A DNA stretch of 64,000 nt from Alysiella filiformis (GCF_014054525.1 NZ_CP059564.1:2180357-2244356), one strand, 5' to 3'. Shown: positions 17,365 through 26,511, counted from the first letter of the stretch. A program made the numbers and translations. The notes: generated by a model from the letters alone, not told the origin.

Positions 17365-18249
17365 TTATTGACCAATTAACAAACGACACAAACCACGTCC
17401 AACCGTGTGTTTGCCACCCAATTGAATGTGCAATTCTTTTTCAGGCAACAATTGGTTCAATTCATCTGCTGTTTTAGGATTTTTTCTGTCGCGTGAAACC
17501 GCCACACCAAACACGCCCCACAGCACAGTTTCGCAAGGCAAATTTTCTTCCGTCCACAACATACCTTTATCTACAATGCGTTTTTCGCGGTCAATTTTAA
17601 TGCGTGTGCGGATTTCGGTTGCCGTATCAGCCAAAAATGAAAACACATCATCGGGCAAAATCACAAAGCGTTGGGTTAATTCTTGTCGCCAATTGTCTTG
17701 ATTATCGGGATAAACGGCTTCCGCAATCTTTGCAGCCCATTCTTCTGCCAACTTATCCACTTTTGCATTCATGTCCAAATCTTCCAAAGCGATTTTGTTG
17801 CCGTCAATTAAAATCTGGCTGTCTGAAACGGTTTGTGCATCTTTGCTTGGTTGTGGCAATTTTGGAATATTGTCATCTCCTGTATTTTGCAAATCACGTT
17901 GATAACGCTTCAAAATAAATGGGCAAGTCGCATACGCCACCGTACCTGCAAACGAACGCACAGGCAAAAGCAATAAATGCGCATCGCCAAATGCCACAGC
18001 GCCCGCATTTTGATTTTCATCATTTGCAGATGCACCAAATAAGGTTTTAATATCTGATGTTTTTAATTTATTTGGCGATTTTTCATTTTCAAATTCATCG
18101 CGCAACACGCCTTTAATCGCCGAGCCTGCCACAATCGGCAAATTGGTCGCACGCGAACGCGCAATCGGTAAATCCACCGCACCCACACCTTGACCTGTAC
18201 CAACGTGTAAAGCCGATAATGCGTGTAAATGAAATAAACGTGTTTTCAT
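17365..18249 (-). CDS. cmr4: Type III-B CRISPR backbone RAMP Cmr4 (target RNA nuclease)
   Basis: 294 residues. The N-terminal HLHALSALHVGTGQGVGAVD is typical, and Asp26 falls where Cmr4 has its RNA-cleaving aspartate. VAGSAIKGVLRDEFE and the C-terminal GGKHTVGRGLCRLL are RAMP features. Copies of Cmr4 form the backbone along the crRNA and cut bound RNA at 6-nt intervals. The catalytic residue is intact, so target RNA cleavage is expected. Confidence 0.93.
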   Translation of the reverse strand: MKTRLFHLHALSALHVGTGQGVGAVDLPIARSRATNLPIVAGSAIKGVLRDEFENEKSPNKLKTSDIKTLFGASANDENQNAGAVAFGDAHLLLLPVRSFAGTVAYATCPFILKRYQRDLQNTGDDNIPKLPQPSKDAQTVSDSQILIDGNKIALEDLDMNAKVDKLAEEWAAKIAEAVYPDNQDNWRQELTQRFVILPDDVFSFLADTATEIRTRIKIDREKRIVDKGMLWTEENLPCETVLWGVFGVAVSRDRKNPKTADELNQLLPEKELHIQLGGKHTVGRGLCRLLIGQ

Positions 18250-18267
18250 CCTTTCAACTCCTTGATT

Positions 18268-19428
18268 TTAAAAATTATTTTTCCACTCAGATACGGCAAC
18301 AATGCCAAAACCATCGCGTTTGTCTTGTTCGTCATCGCAAGCCGACTGATATGCCAATTTTTTCAATTCAGATTCAATGTTAATTGATTGATTTTCTTCA
18401 ATTTCAAACCAATACACTGCACCAGCCGCCACCGCTTTACGCATGGGTTTGGGGCGATGATTTGCCAAATCCCAACCCGATACAGGCTGCCAACGTTCCA
18501 CCGCCGCCGCTTTCAGTTTGACTTTCAACGAAGTGTGGGGCAATTCGCCTATTAAATCATTTTCATTCAACCATTTAGGCAACCAACCTTGTGCAAAAAT
18601 GGCTGGGGTAAGCAAAGTCAATTTGATGTAGCGACTGTTGATTTCAGGTAGCCTGAAAGTGTCTGCTGGCAATGCGACTTTTTGTAAATACGACAAACGA
18701 CCCTCTCCGCCAAAGCGTACCAAATCATTGTCCTTTTGCAACACGCATTCGCTGGCAATCACAAAGCCCATTTGTGTGTCGTGCCAACCTGTGTGGTGGT
18801 CTTTTTTGGGGTTGGCAAAATCGTAGGCGGCAGTTTGGAAAAGCAAACCGTCTTGACTTGTGCCTGTTTCGCCGTCAATCGCCACATGGGTGCGGACTTC
18901 AATCGCGGGCAAAGTTGCACCATTTTTATCCACTTGCGCAAACGAAATGTTTTCGCCATTCAACCACGCTAAATAATCATCTAATGCCCAAAATGTTTTG
19001 CCGCTTGGCGATTTTTTTTGATTACCGTCCATTTGCACGGGTTGCAAATCGGCATGGGGTAAATCGCAACCGCAATCATCGGTGTGGCTCATGTCTTTTG
19101 GCGATAAGCGGATAATTTCTATTTGATTTGTTGCTTTGTTTTTCAAATAGATGGCATCGGCAGGTTTGGGCGCAAACAGTTTCAGGCTGCCTGAACCGTC
19201 TTTTTGCGCCAAAAACAAACCATTGCTGCGAATTTGTTTCAAACTTCCGCTGTCAAATTCGCCTGTAAAACCATCTTGCTGCTGTGCCGAAATTGTCCGC
19301 ATCAAACCAGCCGCCGCCGAAGGCAATGGAAAAACAATGTCTTCCGTGTCCGACTGCGCCCCAAACGGCTTACCACTGCGAAACACCAAAGGCGCAAGCG
19401 CGTCTATCCAATAATATTGATTAGCCAT
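18268..19428 (-). CDS. cmr3: Type III-B CRISPR RAMP protein Cmr3
   Basis: 386 residues. The N-terminal IDALAPLVFRSGKPFG is the Cmr3 signature, followed by FPLPSAAAGLMRT. The C-terminal AVAAGAVYWFEIE fits the second RAMP fold. Cmr3 binds the crRNA 5' tag and contacts Cas10. It overlaps cas10 by 8 bases. Confidence 0.92.
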   Translation of the reverse strand: MANQYYWIDALAPLVFRSGKPFGAQSDTEDIVFPLPSAAAGLMRTISAQQQDGFTGEFDSGSLKQIRSNGLFLAQKDGSGSLKLFAPKPADAIYLKNKATNQIEIIRLSPKDMSHTDDCGCDLPHADLQPVQMDGNQKKSPSGKTFWALDDYLAWLNGENISFAQVDKNGATLPAIEVRTHVAIDGETGTSQDGLLFQTAAYDFANPKKDHHTGWHDTQMGFVIASECVLQKDNDLVRFGGEGRLSYLQKVALPADTFRLPEINSRYIKLTLLTPAIFAQGWLPKWLNENDLIGELPHTSLKVKLKAAAVERWQPVSGWDLANHRPKPMRKAVAAGAVYWFEIEENQSINIESELKKLAYQSACDDEQDKRDGFGIVAVSEWKNNF

Positions 19429-21220
19429 TTTCTCTCCCTAAATCGCGTTGTGTTTTGGCGGCGAGCCAACGTGCGATGATGAGTTCAGTTGCTAAAGCAT
19501 TCAAATCCCCATTCAAAGCATCAAAACGACACATCAAAATCGCTTTGGTTATTTTATCCAAAGGCTTACCCAGTGATGTTTGTGCTTTGTCCAACATTCT
19601 TTTCATTTCCGCAAAACGAATTTTCCCTAATAAATCGGCTTGTTCTTTTTCATTCATCTCATTTGGTGGAAAATCGGTACGCATAAAAATATCACGACAA
19701 TCATATGCAACACGACTGCTTAATTTATGGGATTTATAACATTTAATCCAATACTTAAAATACCGTTGCGCTTTTTTATCGTCCCAACGCCAACGCATAT
19801 CCGAAATTGAACCAGAACGAACCGCCAGCGTAATCCCCAAAGCATTGCGTGGTTGGGGGGCATTGTCGCCTTTGGCAATTTTCTCGGCACGTTTTGCCAG
19901 CGAACGAATATTGCCCAATGGATTTTGAATGTGGCAAATCGCCAAACCCACCGATAAAGTGGGGGTTTCTGCGCCCAATTGAGCAGAAATGGTTTTCAGA
20001 CTGTCTGAAAATTGGTCTTTCAGCATTTTCGCGCTTTTCACGGCATTGTTTAATGAAGCCAAACCCAACACATCATCGCCCCCTGCGTAAATGTATTGCG
20101 CCCGATTTTCACGCATGATTTTGGGAACAAATTGTGCAAATACAGACAAATTTTGGCTAATGTCTTGATGATTTTCTTGGGTTTCGGCTTTATCCAACAA
20201 TTCGCCCATGCGGTCGCCATCTGCCAAAAGCATGGCAAAATAAGGGCAGGGTTCGCCAAATTCGCGCCAAATTGGTTTTAAAGCAGCCTGCAAATCAATC
20301 AACAATCGATATGTTTTTTCATCTGCCTTAACCAATGCGGCATTCAAACGCGATGAATAACAAAATTGCGCGTCATACGGAAAATCATCGTAAATCCCTT
20401 TGTTGCCAAGAACACGGGTTGCCAACTCACTCTCAACCAATGATTTATAAGCTTTTTTTACCAAAGCAAAATTTTCATGTACTTTGATTTCATTAAGCCA
20501 ATCATCTGCCGCCACGCGCGTAATGGGCGTAAATTGTTCAGGCGTGCCACACAAACGCTTAACCACACCAACACAATCCAACTGTTCCGATTGGCTTAAA
20601 CCCAGTTTGTTACGCAAAGTTTTGCTGATGTTTTTTTCTTCAAGCAATACGGTTTCACGCGCACCGTCCAATGATGATTTGGGCAGAAAATCGCCAGTTT
20701 GTTGCGTAAAATCGCGTGTGGCTTTGCGTGCTGCCAATAATTGTGCGGCTTTTTGGCTGGCGTTCAAATACGCCTTGTTATCGCCATTATCATTTGAAAT
20801 ACGCGCCCACGCATATTGCACTTCCACATAATCATTTTTTTGCTTTTCCCAAATTTCTTGGCGTAAATCATTGTGATAATGACTCAAATTGTCCCATACC
20901 TTATCGGCAATCTGAATGAAATGAGCATTGGTAGCCGCTTTGGCTTGATTGGCAATTTCAGTTAATTGCGCTGCATTTTCGGCTTGAACCACCACCTGAA
21001 TTTTGTTGCCAACAGAAAATTCGCTTTCAGGCTGCAAATCATCGGGATTTTCCACATAAGGGAAAATCAATTCTGCACCTTTGTCGTGCAAATTTTTTGC
21101 CACCGCTTTTGCCAATTCCGACAACAGCCACGACCCCGCCCACAAATCACGACTGCGTCTGGCAGAGGCAATAAAGCCCTGCACGGGTCCAATGGTAAAG
21201 GTTAAAACGTATGAATTCAT
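19421..21220 (-). CDS. cas10: Type III-B CRISPR Cas10 (Cmr2), without an HD domain
   Basis: 599 residues. It starts directly with the first cyclase-like fold (YVLTFTIGPVQGFIASARRS, then DLWAGSWLLSEL). The second palm domain carries G-G-D-D at residues 380-383 (IYAGGDDVLGLAS), the site that makes cyclic oligoadenylate. No N-terminal HD nuclease domain is present, so no DNase activity is expected and interference should work through signalling and Cmr4. The start at 21220 follows AAGGAAAA and is preferred over an upstream in-frame codon. Confidence 0.93.
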   Translation of the reverse strand: MNSYVLTFTIGPVQGFIASARRSRDLWAGSWLLSELAKAVAKNLHDKGAELIFPYVENPDDLQPESEFSVGNKIQVVVQAENAAQLTEIANQAKAATNAHFIQIADKVWDNLSHYHNDLRQEIWEKQKNDYVEVQYAWARISNDNGDNKAYLNASQKAAQLLAARKATRDFTQQTGDFLPKSSLDGARETVLLEEKNISKTLRNKLGLSQSEQLDCVGVVKRLCGTPEQFTPITRVAADDWLNEIKVHENFALVKKAYKSLVESELATRVLGNKGIYDDFPYDAQFCYSSRLNAALVKADEKTYRLLIDLQAALKPIWREFGEPCPYFAMLLADGDRMGELLDKAETQENHQDISQNLSVFAQFVPKIMRENRAQYIYAGGDDVLGLASLNNAVKSAKMLKDQFSDSLKTISAQLGAETPTLSVGLAICHIQNPLGNIRSLAKRAEKIAKGDNAPQPRNALGITLAVRSGSISDMRWRWDDKKAQRYFKYWIKCYKSHKLSSRVAYDCRDIFMRTDFPPNEMNEKEQADLLGKIRFAEMKRMLDKAQTSLGKPLDKITKAILMCRFDALNGDLNALATELIIARWLAAKTQRDLGRENG

Positions 21221-21230
21221 TGTATTTTCC

Positions 21231-22583
21231 TTAATCTGACTGTTGTGTGGTGGGATTAGCAAAATAATTCATAAACGCGCTTAAAGGGTCTCCGCCACCA
21301 TTACCAGCAATGGGTTTAATGTCATTGGCTTTGCCTTTATCCAAAAGAACAACGGGTCTCCTATTATTGTTATCTATTTTCAATTCCACTTGTAAATTAG
21401 AAAAATCATGTGGTAGCAATAATGCAGCAGCTTTCCATTGCCCATTTTGCAAAATGGGGCGAATAATTAAGGGGCTTGCCATGCGTTCTTTTCCAACTGG
21501 CTGCAGACTGGTATCACTTGGCTCACCACCATCAACAAAGTAAAAAATAATCGGCATACCAAACATCCCACGCGGAAATTGATTATTACCACCTTCATGC
21601 TCAGGTTTGTGTTGATTTGGATATTGATTGGTAAGACGGCGAATGGCATCGTGTTCTGTCCAACGGCTGCGACCTGCTGGTTTTCTAGCAGCTTTGGCTT
21701 CTGGGCTTGGCTCATTGCGCCCCACATTGACACCTTGACGGAAATCTCTTAAACGTTTTACCGCCAATTTCCATGCATCCATTGCGTCATTTGAATTTGA
21801 ATTGGCAACCGATAATTTGCAATTTGCACCCTGAATTTCATCTATTGAAATCGCTTTTTGAATTTCAGGCAGCGTGCTTTTTTCCACCATAAATGCACCA
21901 CAACCGCGTCTCGTTCTTGCCCCCATGCCTCCAAAAGTTGTCCACCAGCGCAAGGTTTCAATGACTTGTGATAAAGTATCTTGATATTTTTCAGTTAAAA
22001 ATTGGTCACGGATTTCTTGACCGTTTTCTTTCTTTTTAGACCAAAAAATATCAGCATTTCTATCTAAATACCATTCCAGATCCCAAGTTAAATCCTTATC
22101 AATTAAATTGGTTTTATTTGGGTCATCTTCACTATCCATTGCAAATAATACATAGCTATTGGGCAATAATTCTTTATTTCTGTTTCTTAAACGCGTTTTT
22201 TTATCATTATCCCACTGATTAAAATAAGCAATTTTTTTTGGCGAACTGAATTGTTTAATTCGCAAAAAAACTGCACTGGCTTTACCACTTTCATCGCCAT
22301 CATTCATACCGCCCCACAAAGCAAACTCTGCTTGGCGAATGTTTAAATTTTCAGGTAGCCTGAAAACTTTTTGCGAAGCCAATAATCGCCACCAAAAACG
22401 CAATTGCCCACGAATTGCCGTTACGCGAATGGGTTGCTGAATATCAGGTTCGGCAGATTTTACGCCACCGCCATACATGGGCGTAACCAAGCGGCATTGA
22501 ATGCTTTCCCATTTCGGTACAGCAGCCTGAAAATCCGCCAAATTAGGTATCGCAATTTTTTCATCAATTTTTCGTAAGCTCAT
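21231..22583 (-). CDS. cmr1: Type III-B CRISPR RAMP protein Cmr1
   Basis: 450 residues. Motifs are RLVTPMYGGGVKSAEPD, IRVTAIRGQLRFWWRLLASQ and TFGGMGARTRRGCGAF, all typical of Cmr1, which sits at the 3' end of the crRNA. The ATG at 22583 shares a base with the stop codon of the CARF gene (TGATG), which favours it over the GTG one codon upstream. Confidence 0.92.
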   Translation of the reverse strand: MSLRKIDEKIAIPNLADFQAAVPKWESIQCRLVTPMYGGGVKSAEPDIQQPIRVTAIRGQLRFWWRLLASQKVFRLPENLNIRQAEFALWGGMNDGDESGKASAVFLRIKQFSSPKKIAYFNQWDNDKKTRLRNRNKELLPNSYVLFAMDSEDDPNKTNLIDKDLTWDLEWYLDRNADIFWSKKKENGQEIRDQFLTEKYQDTLSQVIETLRWWTTFGGMGARTRRGCGAFMVEKSTLPEIQKAISIDEIQGANCKLSVANSNSNDAMDAWKLAVKRLRDFRQGVNVGRNEPSPEAKAARKPAGRSRWTEHDAIRRLTNQYPNQHKPEHEGGNNQFPRGMFGMPIIFYFVDGGEPSDTSLQPVGKERMASPLIIRPILQNGQWKAAALLLPHDFSNLQVELKIDNNNRRPVVLLDKGKANDIKPIAGNGGGDPLSAFMNYFANPTTQQSD

Positions 22584-23737
22584 CACTTATTCCCTTTGTT
22601 CGTGAACCAATTTGCCAATTCTGTGCTTAAACCGCCCAAATCTTTGGTTTCCAAAATATGAATTTCCGAGCCATCAGCGCGTTTTTTCATGTATTTGGCT
22701 TTACCCGTTAAAGCGCGATAAGAAATTAGGGCTTTACGCGTTTTTAATCCACCCAACTTTTTCAAAGTTTCCAATTTATAAATGGGTTCATTTCTTTGGG
22801 CATTGCTTAAATGTTCTGATTGAAAATTGATGGTTTTGCATTCCAAAATATGCAAACTGTTGTTGTACATCACCACCACGTCCAATTCATTGCGGTTTTT
22901 TTCTTGCAAATCAACCGAATCAATTTGCACGCCCATGGCGCAATCTTGAATATTGGGGATTTTTTTCACGCAATCAAACACATACTCTTCAAACCAAGCC
23001 CCTGCAATATAATCTCGCGCGTCAATGCTTTCAAAACGAATCACATTATCTTTAAAGCTGGCTAATTGGTGTTTTTCCAAAATTTGAATCAAATAATCCA
23101 AATTTTGATTGTCCAAACGGTCTAATTGAATGGTTGTGGTTTGTGGGTTGTGTTCTTTGGCTTTGCTGATGGCAAAATTCAATGTGCCCAATACGCCACC
23201 TAAACTGTTTCGCGCCTGAATCAATTCTTGTGCAACAGGCAACCAGTTGGTATTGATTTGGCGTTTGGCTTTGCCTTCCAATACCGAAAAACCGTGCAAG
23301 GCAAGATAATCTTCAATGCGGATTTTGGGATTTTTGACTTCAACCATTTGGTCGGTATCCAAAATTTGGATTTGTCCTTTTTCTGTCCAATAGAAAACAG
23401 GATAGCCCAAATCGCTGAATGTTTTATACGCACCAATTGCCATCAATTTTGTGCCACCTGTAACATTGAGCGCGACTTTTTCTTTGTCTTCGTCCGCCAA
23501 TAAATTCAACAAATGTTCGCCAATTCCTGCCGTATCATATTCATTTTCAATGTAAATTTGCTGCACTTGAATTTGGCAACGCTGTTTGATAACGTGTTCA
23601 AGCGCACTGGCATTTTGTCGCATTTTGGGTGTTACCACCAAAATCACTTTTTGCGGACGAAATTCTTCTGCCCAAATAGGCACCAAATTGGGCGTAGGCT
23701 GCCCAGAAACCAAACAAACATGAACGTCAAATTTCAT
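22583..23737 (-). CDS. CARF-domain nuclease of the Card1/Can2 type
   Basis: 384 residues. The N-terminal CARF domain has ALNVTGGTKLMAIGAYKTF (ligand-binding loop). The C-terminal PD-(D/E)xK nuclease has NELDVVVMYNNSLHILECKT, with the metal aspartate and E-x-K. Card1/Can2 enzymes are activated by cyclic tetra-adenylate and cut single-stranded nucleic acid or nick DNA. This gene sits upstream of cmr1 and overlaps it by one base, so it is the likely effector arm of the Cas10 signal. Confidence 0.9.
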   Translation of the reverse strand: MKFDVHVCLVSGQPTPNLVPIWAEEFRPQKVILVVTPKMRQNASALEHVIKQRCQIQVQQIYIENEYDTAGIGEHLLNLLADEDKEKVALNVTGGTKLMAIGAYKTFSDLGYPVFYWTEKGQIQILDTDQMVEVKNPKIRIEDYLALHGFSVLEGKAKRQINTNWLPVAQELIQARNSLGGVLGTLNFAISKAKEHNPQTTTIQLDRLDNQNLDYLIQILEKHQLASFKDNVIRFESIDARDYIAGAWFEEYVFDCVKKIPNIQDCAMGVQIDSVDLQEKNRNELDVVVMYNNSLHILECKTINFQSEHLSNAQRNEPIYKLETLKKLGGLKTRKALISYRALTGKAKYMKKRADGSEIHILETKDLGGLSTELANWFTNKGNK

Positions 23738-23809
23738 TTTTAGAGCCTAAATTCAATAAAACAAATCTTAACATAAATTTAATCAAAATACCATTCATTC
23801 AGGCAGCCT

Positions 23810-23920
23810 GAGACCTTTGCAAAACTCCTAAAATTTGATTTTTCAAAATTTTAATATGTTGAATTTTAATAAATTTATTTTTCAGAAAAGTTCAAAAAAA
23901 TAGGGTTTTGCAAAGGTTTC
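23810..23920. mobile_element. 111-bp miniature element with 15-bp terminal inverted repeats
   Basis: Begins GAGACCTTTGCAAAAC and ends GTTTTGCAAAGGTTTC. The interior is AT-rich and non-coding. Direct repeat AGCCT stands on both sides. The same ends bound elements at 47346-47497 and 48726-48967, and they resemble, from memory, ends of IS5-group elements found in Neisseria. Its right end supplies the last 15 or so codons of the truncated gene at 23875. Confidence 0.75.
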
Positions 23921-24120
23921 AGCCTGTAATCTTCGAGCAAACGGGTAAAATAGCCCTTTTCGCCCAATAATTGTTCCACAATTCTTTTTTTGCCTTCCAA
24001 AGTGGTCAGCACAATGATTTTTTCAGGCAGCCAATTGTGATTTTTGTGCAATGCGTAAACCGTTTCGGTAACAATTTGCGGTGTCATGCCTGTTACAGCA
24101 ACCAAAATTTTCTGTTTCAT
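23875..24120 (-). pseudogene. Truncated Csm6/NE0113-type CRISPR ring-nuclease-like gene
   Basis: 81 codons remain. The start KILVAVTGMTPQIVTETVYA, then KIIVLTTLEGKKR, is the N terminus of the NE0113 CARF family (commonly about 200 residues). After LLEDYRL the reading frame runs into the miniature element and stops, and the rest of the domain is missing. It overlaps csx16 as ATGA, so it was once translated as part of the operon. The product is unlikely to be active. Confidence 0.8.
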
Positions 24121-24416
24121 TCTGCAATCCTTTTCACATCAAAACGCACCAAACTTGCGCCAGCAGCCGTCATTTCTGCTGCGCTGTATTCCGAGCCGCG
24201 CGTGGCAAACTGTTGGGGCATTTGCAAAAAGTAAAACTGCGCCCCTTTTTCACACACCGCCGCCGCCAAATGCACAGGCAGCGTACCGACCACCACATCG
24301 CCCGCATTCACTTGTGCCAAATCCAAATGTGGCACGATTTCGTCAATGTGCCAATGGGCTTGCTGCGCTATCCATTCAATCGCCCCAGCGTGGCGCGACA
24401 CAAATAAAGTTGCCAT
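24117..24416 (-). CDS. csx16: CRISPR-associated protein Csx16
   Basis: 99 residues. ATLFVSRHAGAIEWIAQQA, then GDVVVGTLPVHLAAAVCEKG, is the VVA1548/Csx16 signature. Members are associated with type III loci, and I recall recent work assigning ring-nuclease activity on cyclic oligoadenylates to some of them. If so, it would switch off the CARF nuclease. The second ATG (24416) is used because AAGGG lies directly against the first one (24425). It is the first gene downstream of the CRISPR array. Confidence 0.85.
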   Translation of the reverse strand: MATLFVSRHAGAIEWIAQQAHWHIDEIVPHLDLAQVNAGDVVVGTLPVHLAAAVCEKGAQFYFLQMPQQFATRGSEYSAAEMTAAGASLVRFDVKRIAE

Positions 24417-24568
24417 ATTTGCCATTCCCTTGTTTGAAATTTGAAAATGAAATCATACGCCAAAACGCGACCATTGCGTGAGCAAAACAAATTTGTGTGC
24501 ATCAAAATGGGGGCAAAAAATCAGGCAGCCTGAAAACGGTGTTTTGTTTTCAGACTGCCTGACTTGGT

Positions 24569-24744
24569 TTTTTTATCCCCGATGAATGGGGCAATCATTC
24601 TGACGAAGATAATGTCGTAAAAGAGTATAACTCTGAGTCTTAATCCCCGATGAATGGGGCAATCACTCTGACTTTAAATGGTGCATTAAACATCCTCAGA
24701 AAAGTAATGTCTTAATCCCCGATGAATGGGGCAATCATTCTGAC
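24569..24744 (-). CRISPR. CRISPR array with three 36-bp repeats and two spacers
   Basis: Repeats at 24569-24604, 24637-24672 and 24709-24744. On the minus strand the repeat begins GTCAGAATGATTGCCCC and ends GGGGATTAAGAC. The palindromic part is CCCC-GATGAAT-GGGG. Spacers are 32 bases (24605-24636) and 36 bases (24673-24708). The leftmost repeat is degenerate at its minus-strand 3' end (AAAAACC instead of TTAAGAC), so it is the distal end and transcription runs leftwards with the cas genes. The 3' end gives an 8-base tag ATTAAGAC, normal for type III crRNAs. Confidence 0.95.
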
Positions 24745-24946
24745 TGCACTCTCTTATTTTCACCTTGTAAAATCATATACTTATAAGCTGAATTTTTTAT
24801 GCCAAAAATCTTCACAAACGAATATACTTTTTAACAAAATTGAACAGAGAAAACAACCAGAACGAGACAAATCACATCAGCCTTTGTCAGAATGATTGTG
24901 TCGCGCATTTTACGCAAATTTACTCAAATTGACAAGCCCTATTTTT
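24745..24946 (-). promoter_or_regulatory. CRISPR leader region with an inverted repeat fragment
   Basis: About 200 bases of AT-rich non-coding DNA between cas6 and the first repeat; the leader and array promoter should be here. At 24886-24898 the 13 bases GTCAGAATGATTG match exactly one end of the CRISPR repeat in opposite orientation to the array copies (142 bases away). It could be a relic or pair with the repeat RNA. Confidence 0.5.
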
Positions 24947-25870
24947 TCAAGCAGCCTGAACGCGGTAGCCACCCAATCCAAACACGGTTTCTTTGCCAAT
25001 GTGCAGCCATTGCCCTATGTGCAACAATGCCGCCCATTCGCGGGGTACATCGCGCCACACGCTTTCGCCCATAATGCCGCCCAATTTCATCATTTGCTGT
25101 TGGCGGTTGGAATAGCGTTGCCAATCGTGCCAATGCCATGTGTGTTCGCCGCGCAGGGTGGCGGCTTGTGCGCTCAATGCGGCATAGTCGGCTTGCAAGG
25201 GCGCGTTAAAATAAAGCTGGGCAATGGTGGACACGCGCCGCATGGTTTGTCGCGCAATCAAATCGGGCGACATTTGCGCGGGCTGCACAATTTTGCCGTG
25301 TTGCTGAATGCGTAGCGGTGTGTAGAAATACAAGCGTAAATCGGACGAAAATTCTGTTGGCAAAACAAGGTGATTTGTGTGTGGGATTATGTGTTGGGCA
25401 GACTGAATTTCGTGCCATTCATCGCCATTTTGTACAGCCAGGTGGCTTAATTCGCCTGTGCCGCGATTGCGTTCGCCCACGCCTTTGGCAAAGGCATGGC
25501 GCAATGCCGACACAATCAATGGCAACATCAAACGCACTTGCCCAAATAAAACCAGATTAAAGGTCAAGTCTTCGCCCACCTCATAGTGGGTTTTGCCGTT
25601 TAAAGGGGGTTCAAAAACATAGGGTTGAGGTGGGGTGTTTTGTTGGCTGCGGTGCAATTCGTGGTTGTGGGGCGCGGTAAAAATGTGGCTGTATGGGCAG
25701 TTGTGGTAGTGGATTTCGGGTTGTCCGCAGGTGCAAACTTGTTCACGCAAAGCATGCCCAAACACACCGCGCAAAGTTGAACCTGCAAAGGGCGGCAAAC
25801 GCAAATTTTGTGTGATGCGGAATGTGAAACGGTAGCGGGAAATGGGTAAGGTATTGGGCAAAATCAGCAT
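24947..25870 (-). CDS. cas6: CRISPR pre-crRNA endoribonuclease Cas6
   Basis: 307 residues. It processes the repeat RNA. RLPPFAGSTLRGVFGHALRE and CTCGQPEIHYHNCPYSHIF at the N terminus, and the C-terminal glycine-rich loop GKETVFGLGGYRVQ, fit the Cas6 family of type III systems. It lies upstream of the array in the same direction. The stop codon falls in an uptake-like sequence with one mismatch (AGGCTGCTTGAA). Confidence 0.9.
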   Translation of the reverse strand: MLILPNTLPISRYRFTFRITQNLRLPPFAGSTLRGVFGHALREQVCTCGQPEIHYHNCPYSHIFTAPHNHELHRSQQNTPPQPYVFEPPLNGKTHYEVGEDLTFNLVLFGQVRLMLPLIVSALRHAFAKGVGERNRGTGELSHLAVQNGDEWHEIQSAQHIIPHTNHLVLPTEFSSDLRLYFYTPLRIQQHGKIVQPAQMSPDLIARQTMRRVSTIAQLYFNAPLQADYAALSAQAATLRGEHTWHWHDWQRYSNRQQQMMKLGGIMGESVWRDVPREWAALLHIGQWLHIGKETVFGLGGYRVQAA

Positions 25871-25963
25871 TTTGTGTTTCTGAATGGAGTTTGATGGTTA
25901 AGAAATGGCATCTTGCTTTAATTGACAATTAAATCAATCCATTAAGATGATGAACGCAAGTGA

Positions 25964-26467
25964 TTATTCTCGCATACTGATTTTATCCGACAAACCCACT
26001 TCATGCGGATTGAGACGCGCCTCATCTTCTGCGCCCAAATTGACCAATTTTCGCAATTTGGTCATGTAGTTGTTCACGTCCAAACCGCGACCGAAACGTT
26101 GGGCTTCCCACAATGTTTCAGCCAGCGCGTCCATCATTTCGTGTTCGGCGGCGTGCCAATCATCGTTGTGTTTGGCGCACAGTTGCGCGTGAATGGCGCG
26201 TATGCCAAAGGGCTGGTCTATGCCCACCTGCTCTTGAATAGACAGGTGCATGGACATGTGCAAAAAGGGATTGGTTTGCCCTTGTTCGGGTGTCCAGTTG
26301 TGGTCAAGATATTGTTCAATGTTTTCCAGAATGGGGCTATATTCGGGGTGGGCTTGGATAATCCGCAAAGCGCGTGTTTGCAGCGCGTCCAGTTGCACGG
26401 GGGCAAAGCGCAGTTGCCAAACTTGGGCGAAAAATCGGCGCACATCGTGGGTGTTTACGTCATACAT
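25964..26467 (-). CDS. DUF1841 family protein
   Basis: 167 residues from MYDVNTHDVRRFF. QTNPFLHMSMHLSIQEQVG and HEMMDALAETLWEAQRFGR are the conserved blocks of this proteobacterial family, whose function I do not know. The start at 26467 replaces a longer reading that would run through an uptake sequence and the ssrA promoter region. It is divergent from ssrA. Confidence 0.8.
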   Translation of the reverse strand: MYDVNTHDVRRFFAQVWQLRFAPVQLDALQTRALRIIQAHPEYSPILENIEQYLDHNWTPEQGQTNPFLHMSMHLSIQEQVGIDQPFGIRAIHAQLCAKHNDDWHAAEHEMMDALAETLWEAQRFGRGLDVNNYMTKLRKLVNLGAEDEARLNPHEVGLSDKISMRE

Positions 26468-26511
26468 GGTTGTATTTTTGCCAAAAAAAGCCATTTTAAC
26501 ACGACAAAGTC

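Noticed and set aside
24569-24744. Array assigned to type I or II
   Set aside because: The adjacent genes are cmr1-6, cas10 and cas6; no cas3, cas9 or tracrRNA-like unit is present beyond the 13-base inverted fragment.
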